Source: Paramyrothecium sp. XJ0827 (taxonomy: Eukaryota; Ascomycota; Sordariomycetes; Hypocreales; Stachybotryaceae). Taken from it: a stretch of DNA of 64,000 nt. The notes beneath the pieces are model-generated. The model saw only the letters and a program-made list of their open reading frames with translations, was not told where the DNA came from and ran no database searches. Where the stretch lies: assembly GCA_020881915.1 (NCBI GenBank), contig JAJFPB010000006.1:1426001-1490000 (forward strand), written 5' to 3'. Both the position numbers and the translations under genes were made by a program. Numbering within the stretch: position 1 is the stretch's first letter; each line of letters begins with the position of its first letter. Positions 1 to 9,400 of the stretch are shown in pieces.

Positions 1-1169
1 TTTGCCAAGCCAAAGCGGCCTCATTAAGAACTTAATCACAAAACGAAGACAGTGCTGAGCATATGTCTTCTTTGTTGAGCATCTTGTCATGCAACGCTGG
101 ACTACATGCTTATTTGGCGCTACGAAAAAGCCATTTCTGTCACGAAAACCCAAAGATGAGGCGCAAACAAGTAGTCTAGAGACTCTCATGCATGACAGAT
201 AGAGAATATGGAATGATGGGGAGATCAGGGTTGTGTCGTTGCCTCAGTTAAGTGCTCGCTTAGCCGATTACCCATTCTCATACTATTACAAAGGCAATCT
301 GCTGCCCATGATCATCAGCCTTGAGGTGGACACCTTGCGACCGCGAACAAGTTTAGAACGGACTATTCACATGAAGTAAGTTGTTAATTTCCACAATCGA
401 ATAGATGTTCGAAAAAAAAGATCAGCGAGCGGTTGTGTGATTTGCTCCTGAGATTTCCCTTGGGCCAAATATGTGCGGAGGTCGGAGGAACAAGAACGGA
501 CTCTAGCCCCGATGATCCGCATTTCAAGCTAAACTCTGCAGAACTGTAGGTCAACATGCTCACCCACATGGTTGGTATCTGCGTAAGAGCGGGTCAAATG
601 ACACACCGATGGTGATGTCCCTTAGTGTAACCACAGCCCTGCCTCCATCGAGTGCATCGCCGCTTCAGGCAAACCCCGGACTTCATACGATGGAGTCCGC
701 ATATGTCCTGTCATCGGCAGTTGAGGAATGAGATAATTTCCCCAGACCAAGCCCACATGGAGGCGTTTCACCCACTAGTTTGGTAAACAAATTGCTCCAA
801 TCGCATGCCGCGTTATTGCGGAAATGCCTGCCCCTTCCAATCTAGTCTTGACAGCCAAGGATTCCGACTACTTCTCCCCTACCAACCATCCAGAATGAGT
901 AGAACCGGAGCTACGCAAGCCGCTGTGGCAGTCTTTGGTTAGAAGTCGCGGACACGAGAGTCATTAAATTTGAATAATTCTCCGTGGCGGGCATACTATG
1001 CAAATTCATTTTGCGACGTCCGCTCTTGATAGGCCGTGGTCGTTTGTAGATGCGAATATTGGGAATGAGGAATTTAAAGTTGACTAGGAGATTGTAAGGA
1101 GGTTGTAGGAGCAGTTTAGACAGGGATGGGTCTTCCCGCACTCCACTCCGTATTTCTCACGGCATAAGA
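1..1169. other. Gene-poor left edge and lyase promoter
   Basis: No open reading frame here shows a recognisable domain, and the longest ones are overlapping short frames on the minus strand. The stretch is best read as intergenic sequence that ends in the promoter of the lyase gene. I see no tRNA and no clear repeat. Confidence 0.5.
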
Positions 1170-1176
1170 TATAAAA
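1170..1176 (+). promoter_or_regulatory. Probable TATA box of the lyase gene
   Basis: TATAAAA lies 97 bases upstream of the chosen ATG at 1267, a normal distance for a fungal core promoter. It favours 1267 as the start of a strongly regulated secreted-enzyme gene. This is a motif match only. Confidence 0.5.
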
Positions 1177-1266
1177 GCCATCTAGCGGACCGGTCCAAGA
1201 CGACAGCATGTGCCAGCGAACAAAGCGTGCCCCCTGCCCCCTCTGAACTGATTGGGCTTCTTTGCC

Positions 1267-3069
1267 ATGAAGTTCTTCGCCAAAGCTTTTGCAGCAGCGG
1301 TGGCTGCCACTGCTTGTCTGACTCCGACAGTATGTGGCCAAAGGGTCATGGAAAACCTCCGTCGGGGCGTCGTGGCTGTCCGCTCTAGCAACACCGATGT
1401 TCTCGTGTCCTGGCGTCTCCTTGGGCTTGACCCGGATAACATCGCCTTCAACCTCTACCGAGCTACAGGTTCAGGCAGCCCCGTCAAGCTTAACGGCGCA
1501 GCTTTGACCGGCGGCACGAACTACGTCGACCGCACTGCCAACTTGGCTCAGAGCAACACGTACACTGTTCGGCCTGTTCTCAGTGGACAAGAGCAGGCAG
1601 TAGGGGGCAGCTTTACCCTCAAAGCCAACAACCCAACGGAGCCTGTTGTCCGCATCCCTATCCGGAGCGGTGGGCCGATTAAGTTTGTCTGGGTTGGAGA
1701 TCTGGATGGCGACGGCGAATATGACTTTGTTTTGGATCGTCAGACGTCGCCACAGCTACTTGAGGCGTACCGGAGTGACGGCACGTTCCTTTGGCAAGTC
1801 AACATGGGTCCTAATAGCCAGCAGCAGGATAACATCGAACCCGGATCATCAGCGAACAACCTCGGCCACTGGGATGGCGTCACTGTATATGATTTTGACA
1901 GCGACGGCCGCGCGGAGGTCGCCGTCAGGATTGCTAATGGCGTCACATTTGGCAACGGGCAAAAGTTTACTCACGGCAACAATAATGAGCAATTCATCGC
2001 TATTCTTGATGGCAGAACCGGCGCGCTGCGAGCTCGTGCACAAATTCCGACCGACTACCTCAGCGACGGGCCCCTGGCAGCCAGGTTCGGAGTTGGCTAC
2101 CTCGATGGTCAAAAACCATCCTTGGTCACATACTTCAAGAACCGCAAAGATAACGGGGACTTCAACCTAATCATGGCTGCGTGGTCCTTTAATGGGAACG
2201 CGCTGAGCATGCAGTGGAAGTGGCGCCGTGAAGGCCAGAATGCTCCGGATGGACACAACACTCGGGTCTTCGACGTGGACGGCGATGGGAAAGACGAAGT
2301 CCATGAAATTGGGTTCACACTCAACGGCGATGGAAAAGTCCGATACCTGCTCGGTCCTCAAGGTGTCGTCCACGGTGACCGGTTCCATATCGCCAAGATG
2401 GATCCCAACCGTGCTGGACTACAGGGTTATGCCGTCCAGCAGGACAACCCGAGCGGGCTTCTGGAGTACTACTATGATGCTACCAAGGGCGAAATACTCT
2501 GGAAACACACCGCGTCTCAGCCGGGAGATGTCGGCCGAGGGCTGGTTGGCGACATTGACCCATCACGAGCCGGCATGGAGGTCTGGTCGTTTTCCGGGCT
2601 GTACAGCGGCCCAAGTAACCAGAAGATTGCGGATGGCGCGCCATGGCCTCATCTGGGCCTCTTCTGGGACGGAGATATCCTGATGGAGCTCTTCAATGAT
2701 GGCAAGATTGAGAAGTGGAACCCCAGTAGTGCTGGTGTTTCTCGCCTCGTCACGACATGGAATTTCGGAGCGCAGAATACCCACGGCCCTAACCCAGGTT
2801 TCCATGGGGATATTTTGGGCGACTGGCGGGAAGAAGTTATCTTGGTCAGCCCCGAGAACGATGAGCTTGTTATCTTCACCACTAACCAGCCGACTGATAT
2901 CCGCCTGTACACGCTCCCGCATAATCCCGCGTACCGGAACTCCATGACTTTCAAGGGCTATGTGCAAAGCCACCATGTCGACTACTTCATTGGCCAAGGC
3001 ATGAGCAAGCCTCCTCGGCCAAATATTCGCTATGCCGGGTCTTCCAACCCTCCCCCTACATCGTCTTGA
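1267..3069 (+). CDS. Secreted rhamnogalacturonan lyase, PL11-like, catalytic part
   Basis: A 600-aa single-exon protein of the polysaccharide lyase 11 type, which cleaves the rhamnogalacturonan I backbone of pectin by beta-elimination outside the cell. The ATG at 1267 is chosen because it gives a good signal peptide (residues 1 to about 23, Ala-rich, ending TVCG). The upstream extension in the same frame has only a TTG. After a short beta-rich N-terminal domain come the acidic calcium-binding loops typical of the PL11 propeller: DLDGDGEYD near residue 145, DFDSDGRAE near 207 and DVDGDGKDE near 338. The frame ends in a Pro/Thr/Ser linker (NPPPTSS) at a TGA (3067-3069). Beyond it the same frame continues through more linker into a complete CBM1, described separately. 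The catalytic part looks intact, so the enzyme is probably active but would lack its binding module. Confidence 0.88.
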   Translation: MKFFAKAFAAAVAATACLTPTVCGQRVMENLRRGVVAVRSSNTDVLVSWRLLGLDPDNIAFNLYRATGSGSPVKLNGAALTGGTNYVDRTANLAQSNTYTVRPVLSGQEQAVGGSFTLKANNPTEPVVRIPIRSGGPIKFVWVGDLDGDGEYDFVLDRQTSPQLLEAYRSDGTFLWQVNMGPNSQQQDNIEPGSSANNLGHWDGVTVYDFDSDGRAEVAVRIANGVTFGNGQKFTHGNNNEQFIAILDGRTGALRARAQIPTDYLSDGPLAARFGVGYLDGQKPSLVTYFKNRKDNGDFNLIMAAWSFNGNALSMQWKWRREGQNAPDGHNTRVFDVDGDGKDEVHEIGFTLNGDGKVRYLLGPQGVVHGDRFHIAKMDPNRAGLQGYAVQQDNPSGLLEYYYDATKGEILWKHTASQPGDVGRGLVGDIDPSRAGMEVWSFSGLYSGPSNQKIADGAPWPHLGLFWDGDILMELFNDGKIEKWNPSSAGVSRLVTTWNFGAQNTHGPNPGFHGDILGDWREEVILVSPENDELVIFTTNQPTDIRLYTLPHNPAYRNSMTFKGYVQSHHVDYFIGQGMSKPPRPNIRYAGSSNPPPTSS

Positions 3070-3225
3070 ACATCATCGGGTTCTTCGACGCCTACCAATC
3101 CACCATCTGAAGGTCAAGCCAAGCAGTGGGAGCAGTGCGGAGGCAGCGGCTGGACTGGGCCAACTTCTTGTGTGTCTCCCTGGACTTGCAAGTTGGTGAA
3201 TGAGTGGTACTCGCAATGCGTGTAG
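3070..3225 (+). pseudogene. CBM1 module stranded behind an in-frame TGA
   Basis: Reading on in the lyase frame after the TGA gives a Ser/Thr/Pro linker ([15 protein letters not shown]) and then a full fungal cellulose-binding module, from [12 protein letters not shown] to WYSQCV and a TAG at 3223-3225. All four CBM1 cysteines and the aromatic face (W in QWEQ, W in SGWTG, WY near the end) are present. No start codon or promoter of its own is visible. No GT-AG intron removes the stop neatly. The natural reading is a lyase-linker-CBM1 gene split by one nonsense change, or less likely a read-through product. The module looks unmutated, so the break is recent or is bypassed. Confidence 0.8.
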
Positions 3226-3699
3226 GCTTGTGTTTCCAGCCATAGTCCAGACCTTTATGGACCTAGCAGGCGAAGATAGGATTGTTCATTTTTTTGAGAT
3301 GTAGCAACGTAAGGATAGTTAAGCTGCGATGTTATTCAACGGAATTGGGTTTCCTAAGAGCTGTTGGACTCTACACTTGCTTGGCTTCAGATTTACCCTC
3401 GTATTTATTTCGTTTTGGTGTTTTCTTCGATCAGGTGCAACTATATCTCGCACACTTCGATGTTCGGTGACATTAACAGGCTGGTGAGACATCGTTCATT
3501 CGCATATTTATTGCAGTAAGACCTTGCACGTATGAGCATCTAATCAACGCCTGCACCGAACAGAAAAGGAACAATTCATCAACGAATTCAGGAGATGCGC
3601 CAAATTTAGACCGTTCGATGCCATCGCACTTTTCTGTAGCATTAACATCACCGGGCGGCTTTAGTCTGTGTTATCTGTCGCTCCTACAGGAAATAGACC
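3226..3699. other. Intergenic gap between convergent genes
   Basis: Moderately AT-rich sequence between the CBM1 stop and the end of the minus-strand hydrolase. It holds two 3' ends. I see no coding sequence that I can support. Confidence 0.5.
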
Positions 3700-4542
3700 T
3701 CATGATTGAGAATTTTTATGCGCTTTTTGTTCTTTCAGCACATCCAACATCCTCACCAAATGCGGCAAAAACTTTTCGCTCTCCGTCTCAAAACCTGTGT
3801 GATGGCCCGGCACATCCCACCTCTCGCATTTCAAGATCTTTGCCTGTTCGTACGTGGTTCTCGCATAAAACGCATCCGCGCTTGTCTCTCCCCTCATGAG
3901 CCCGACGCTTACTCCGTTCCTCTTGATCTTGTGCAGATCTGGCGTGAACGTCGTTGCCGGCAGGAGCTCGTTATCCCAGAAATTGATCGTGTTTCCATCC
4001 TCCGGCTTCATGCGCGGCGCAACACCGGGCGTGTCCTCCTCGTAACCTCGGAAACTCTTACGGAATTCCACATGGGCAGCCTGCCAGCCCTCCTCCCTGC
4101 GCTTGTTGATCAGCGAGATCATCCACTCAAATAGTTCTGGGTAGTCGGGAAGAAGTGGCATGGACGCGCCCTCATGCGCAATAAGGTGCTCAACAATCTC
4201 GGGGTGCTCTGCGGCCACCACGAAACCGAGGAGACCGCCGAGACTGCTTCCGAAGAGCGTGGCCTTCTCAAACCCCAGGGCCTTGATGATGGCAATTATG
4301 TCGCGTGCTTGCTGGTATGGGTTGAGGTACTTGTTGACTGGAACTTGACTGGCCGACATCTGTCGCCGGTCGAACGTGGCACACGTATATCGGTTGGACA
4401 TTCCGTCCATGACCTTGTAGAATTGACAGCCATGCCCGTTGCCACCGGGGATGAAGAGCAGCAAGGGTCCGGAGCCCTTGTAGCAGTAGTGTAGGTCGCA
4501 TCCCTCATTATGGACGATGGCGCGAGTAGCGTCGACAGCCAT
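3700..4542 (-). CDS. Alpha/beta-hydrolase fold protein
   Basis: A single-exon cytosolic protein of 280 aa if translation starts at the ATG at 4542 (MAVDATRAIV). An in-frame ATG at 4578 would add 12 residues of no clear use. The fold signature is clear: the HG-like oxyanion region in IPGGNGHG, the nucleophile elbow GSSLGG near residue 100, and a C-terminal catalytic His in PGHHTGF. Such proteins hydrolyse esters, amides or epoxides; the substrate cannot be read from the sequence. There is no signal peptide. It converges with the lyase gene. The family is sure and the specific activity unknown. Confidence 0.85.
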   Translation of the reverse strand: MAVDATRAIVHNEGCDLHYCYKGSGPLLLFIPGGNGHGCQFYKVMDGMSNRYTCATFDRRQMSASQVPVNKYLNPYQQARDIIAIIKALGFEKATLFGSSLGGLLGFVVAAEHPEIVEHLIAHEGASMPLLPDYPELFEWMISLINKRREEGWQAAHVEFRKSFRGYEEDTPGVAPRMKPEDGNTINFWDNELLPATTFTPDLHKIKRNGVSVGLMRGETSADAFYARTTYEQAKILKCERWDVPGHHTGFETESEKFLPHLVRMLDVLKEQKAHKNSQS

Positions 4543-6944
4543 GATTAGGGGTAATGTGCTCTGCTTTATTGAAACCAAGGAAAGAAGCCGCGAAAATGCT
4601 TGAGTTAGATGGGTGAGTACAAGCTTTCGAGGAGCGCTACAAGAAATGAGGTTCCTTGGGCCAGTTATGCCTTGGGGCCTCGGATAACTGAACTTGGCAA
4701 CGTCCGGTAGTAATAAATTAGCCAGTTTTAACCGTCGGTCTCCAGATCGGCTCCGCTGCAGTAGTGTCTTTCACAACAGGTCATGAGGCGGACTAAACCA
4801 ACAACGCCGGTGCTGGTTGGTGGGGCATCGGAGTTGAGCACCGATGACCGATAATTGATGAAATGGAGTGACACGATGTTCATGGTATCACGTGCCTCAA
4901 TCGTTCCTACGGGATGCCATGATAACGTCTACTTTGAGAGGAGAACTTAATTAGAAGGACATGCCTTCTGCACATGTTTCTTTGCGATACGACACTCACA
5001 TCTTCTCAGATGCATCGTTCTTGACAGGCGTGCTCGCCCATGCGTTCCAACCGGATGGGTATCGAAGATGACCAAAATCCTCAGTATATGAGTAGCGTGG
5101 CAGGCCATCAGGCTACCCCGCAAGAAGTAGTTGAGGTAATCCTCGAAATTGACGCGCGCACACTATGTGGTTGGGCAGATAAGCGCGCCGGTACGAACGC
5201 CGTTGTGACAAAAGAATCCAAATACCACCACGACTATCAAAGCTGCCAACGAAGCAAGGCGGGGAGGAAATCAAGCCCGGCTGCAAGGCGGCAATTACGC
5301 CGGCATGCTTTCGTTTCTTCCATCCAAGGCCGTGATGGCAATACGTACATGTTGCAACACTTCAATTCTTGTCCACGGGTCCAGTCGCTTGTCTATAATC
5401 CTAGTTAGGGCTGAGTCGTTCTCTATGCATGATCATTATGGACGTTGAGCCGGCATCATGTGAGAGCACAATACCGTTTCCGGCTATGCCGCCACCAAAG
5501 GTGTGGTAAGCAAGGCAAGTTCCTACAGATCATCTATTGACCATCATCAACTGCGACGATTGGTGGCACTACGACAGCGACAGCCTTTTCTAGTCCTCAA
5601 ACCCCGATGGCAATGATTGTGCCACTGATTGGCCACCTAAAATAAGATTGCTGTGCCCGAACGCTCTGCATCCGGATCGATGCAGTGGTATAACGATGCA
5701 TTTCCACAAGCGATGTAACATTATGCCGCAGCCTGGCCTGGAAAGCTACAAAGTCCCTCCGATATGGCACAGCCTGAAGCGAAACCACTTGGGAAGTCAC
5801 CACAATCAATTCACCACCACCATGCGGCAATTGCATACCCACATGAAAGCCGGTCGCTGGGAAGGGTGGAAAAAGGCAGGTGGTAGTCGTTGCATTTACC
5901 CAAACTGTGACCTTGGTCTCACGTCATCATGTGCATTGTGCAATACACCCCTAGCGAATGCAGTACAGCGAATCGTGATCTTGAGTGGGATGGCGGTTGA
6001 ACGGCACGTGGGAATGGGTTCCTCGTCAATCATGCAGCTGCTATGCTCGGCTGGACCAATGACTTTCATAGCTCGAGCTGCCGGCGTCAGCCCCCAAAAG
6101 GAAGAATACGACGCCAAATAGGCTATCAATTCATGAACCTCCGAGGATATCCCATTGACATACTAGATGGCAATTAAGTCAAGGTGGAATTGGGCATGAG
6201 TGGCTCAGAGAACGGGTATACAATTTTTATGAAGAATTTTATTGCAAACTAACTCTCTTTTTCCCTTTCAAAGCGAGGAAAAGAAATGGTAGTCAAGCGG
6301 GGTATTTAAGAAACTATTGATGTGGAACCATGCTCCTGTATCATCTATTCTCACAACATAGGAAAGCCGCGTATGAAGTGACGAGAACATCTGAGAATAA
6401 AACACAGCCTATGGTAGCTGCCCTTCTCTTTCAGACACTCCGAGAACGGTCCAAGCACAAACCCCTTCCATCGACAGAATATTCCATCTCAGGACAATCA
6501 TCCGTGTTATGGATATGTGAAAATTACCTTTCTGTGCCTGCCAGAAACGCTTAGACCAAAGAGTCTTACAATACTACCTCGTGTGCATGCCACCCTGGTA
6601 TTGACTCTTGTACTCGCTGCAGGAAGAAAGGGGTCAAGTTGAAGCAAGAATATGCAGCCAATTGGCGTGGACAGTTCCCTGATTTTCAGCTTTCAGTAGG
6701 AGGCGGACAGGGATGCGATGTAACCCTCAGTGTGTTATTGTTCCAATCCATCTCAAACGGATTGCCTTCCTTGCAATGCGACTGTTGTAGATTCAGGGTA
6801 TGACATAAATAATGAACCTAGCCGACGCTGTTTTGATGGAGATTCCCTACCACCGCGGCAAATAGACTTGCTGTAGGCCCTATCCCTTTCTCAAGAGGAA
6901 TTTATTCTCTTTTGACGATTTCGTTTAATTTCTTGTTACTCGAG
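4543..6944. other. Gene-poor stretch of about 2.4 kb
   Basis: The longest frames are plus-strand 5040-5408 and 5648-6121. Neither starts with a signal peptide, shows a domain I know, or extends through plausible splice sites. No transposon ends or long repeats are visible. It may hold decayed genes or a non-coding transcript, but I can support neither. Confidence 0.4.
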
Positions 6945-7515
6945 ATGCGTTTCTCTTCCGTGGCTACGATGCTTGCAGCATCACCCCTACTAGCTATGCC
7001 CGTCGCTGCAGCGCCTTCAGCTCAGCGCGTCAAGCAGCTCTTCAAGGGCCTCAAGAAGGGGGAGATGACCACATTCTGGGCCTTATCCACTCCGGAAGCT
7101 ACATGGACTACTGCAGGCTTCGGCACCAACAACCGTGCAGCAGCCATTGATGTGTTCAGACAGCTCAATTGCCTCTTGGGGAACCCGCCTCTCAAGATCG
7201 AGGTCGACCTGGTCATCAGCCAAGGCAAAGATGGCCGTTTCACGACCACTCAAGCTCATGTGCCCAATGGTATTATAGGAACTAATGGTGAGAATAATTC
7301 CGATGATCATTAGAAGTCGAGCGGAATTCGGAGAGCTCATACTAATGGTAATCTGAATGACAGGGGTACAGTACAATCAAACATATATGTGGCTCACAGA
7401 GTGGAAAGGAGAAAAGATTGTAGCTCAGACTGAATACCTTGATGGCTTCCTTGCTTCAGCGTTGGTCGGTGAAGACCCGAACGGTTGCTGGGCACCTAGT
7501 CCGGTCAGTCCATAA
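6945..7515 (+). CDS. Small secreted SnoaL-like (NTF2-fold) protein
   Basis: Two exons, 6945-7287 and 7364-7515, give about 164 aa. The intron has donor GTGAGA, branch ACTAAT and acceptor ACAG, and it joins in phase. The ATG at 6945 gives a signal peptide (MRFSSVATMLAASP through PVAAAPS). An in-frame ATG at 6912 would bury it. The body resembles the SnoaL-like/NTF2 fold: a helix followed by the sheet segment MTTFWALSTPEATWT, and after the splice YMWLTEWKGEKIVAQTEYLD, a typical end of that fold. Known members range from polyketide cyclases to isomerases and pocket proteins, so no reaction is assigned. A further intron may begin at GTCAGT near 7503 and would change the last few residues. Confidence 0.65.
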
Positions 7516-9400
7516 TTACGCCTCATTACAATGTCTATCAGCTGATCCAAGAAAGGGAGACCAGTGTTAGAAGCTCAAAGGGGCAAGCGCTGAGAGATGT
7601 CGTTTGGTGGACTCACATAAAGATAAAAATAGATGAAGCTGGACGCCCGTATGGGATGTTGGGCTAGATTAGCTCAATATTGAACCTGTTGCCGGAGACT
7701 TTGAACTTTACTGGGATAGTCTACCTTTGCCCGGAAGTCCTATAGTGAGTATTTTGACGTTGATACCATGACCGGCATGATAGAGAGAGATAGATTCGAT
7801 AAATGAGCAAAGCCAGCGTGATTACCAGTGGTGGGGCGAGCGAACGGAGATGAGGGCAAATGACCGACAAGAGGTGCATTTTGTCGGGAGCTCGTTCCGA
7901 GTAGCGTGATATGACGTGGCCGGACAACTGTGACAACAAAGTAACCACCGTATTGAGCGGGCCATATTGCACTCTGCAATGTTTGTATGATTCAAGACCT
8001 TGCCTCAAGCCATAGATAGTGCGAGCTGGTAGACGGTTGGAACTGTCGCAGCAAGGCGCCTCCAGGGGGCGTGATGCGCAAGTACGAGGGATCACTGTCT
8101 GAAATGATCTCCAAGGTTTCACTCGAATCGTGCTTCCCCGAGCAACAGGGAATGACTGAACACTCTAAATGCTACTCCGATAGCGTGTGCTTGATGATTT
8201 GCTCGCAAGTGCGACGTCACTGTTGGCGGCTGGGTACAGATCGAGCAGTTTGATTGAAAACCCTTTTTTTGGGGGGTTTTTTGCAGATAGTGGTTCGTAA
8301 TTTTAGGCATTGAAGAAAGTAATTTCCCCCTCGATATTGAATACGGAGAGTTCGACTAGGATTCGAAGCCCTGTAGTCGCCGAGAAGACCTCTTGGGTTT
8401 GAAGATAGTGGGTGTCAATGGGCCGTCCCTTTGGGAGCCGCAATAGACAGACAAGTTCGCAGCTTGGAGAATCTTGTGCCATTTCAAGGCCCCTGAGATG
8501 CATATTAGGAGCCCTCCAAGTACTCTGTGATTCTGCAATAGTTTATCAATGCGCTTGTTCGTCCCTTTCTGCCTGTTATAAAATGCATTTGGCAGCATTA
8601 CCCTACACGAGCCATGAATCCATCCAATTCAACAACGAGGTATCTACTCAGCATCGGTCTCATTGACTGGTAACAATACGATCAACAAACATTCTAGCCC
8701 TGCCTTTCACTCGCTGGCCTACATTAGACGGCAAGTGTATTTTGACATTCCACGGATTCAATCGTATCTCGACCAATGGAAAATCGATATCCATGATCAC
8801 CCCTAGATCCTTGTTTTGTCTAAAAACACAACTGTGTCTTGGGAACCGTGCGGGAATATGGAGCGGGCTTCGACACATGGGTTGGCCACGTGACCACATT
8901 ACCATGGCCAATTCTTGTCATCGGAACAATTCGTGCAGAATACATGCTTGAATGACCGCTCTCTTGATCCTTTCATTTCAGAAATTCGTCTTCGACACTG
9001 ACGTCTCTAACACTCGATCGTGAGGTATGAGAAAGCCTTGTAATCTCCACGTCGGAGAGGGTACGCGCGTCCCAGATATTAAATGCTACCCAATCCTTCG
9101 GTCTCGAAGCCGTGCTGACGGTCTGTCTGACTCATAAAATTAAAATGGATGCCTAGTAATAAGGCGCCAAGATTGAGGCACACAGACAAGGCTTAGATCC
9201 CCAGGGGTCGTAGGACGCCTTGTCAGAACCTTCCATCCCAATGTGTCTCACGCCGCCGAGAGTATTTATTGATGTGACCCAGGCAGCTTCTGGTGCATCA
9301 TCAATTCTGCTCGTGTCGGCGATTCATTGCCCGATGCTCTCTTGAACAGAGCTTCCATACGCAGCTACCGACCTACTGCTGAACATCAGCTGCACCAGCG
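7516..9400. other. Intergenic stretch of about 1.9 kb
   Basis: No supported gene. Short overlapping frames occur on both strands without recognisable domains. A small inverted repeat (AAAACCC paired with GGGTTTT around T and G runs) sits near 8258-8283. The last few hundred bases are the likely promoter of the ABC transporter. Confidence 0.4.

Noticed and set aside
3067..3072. Programmed stop-codon read-through as the preferred explanation for the lyase TGA
   Set aside because: The following bases are ACA, not the CTA context known in fungi; a simple nonsense change is more economical.
5040..6121. Two plus-strand frames of 122 and 157 codons as possible genes
   Set aside because: No domain, signal peptide or splice-supported extension, and composition does not look coding.
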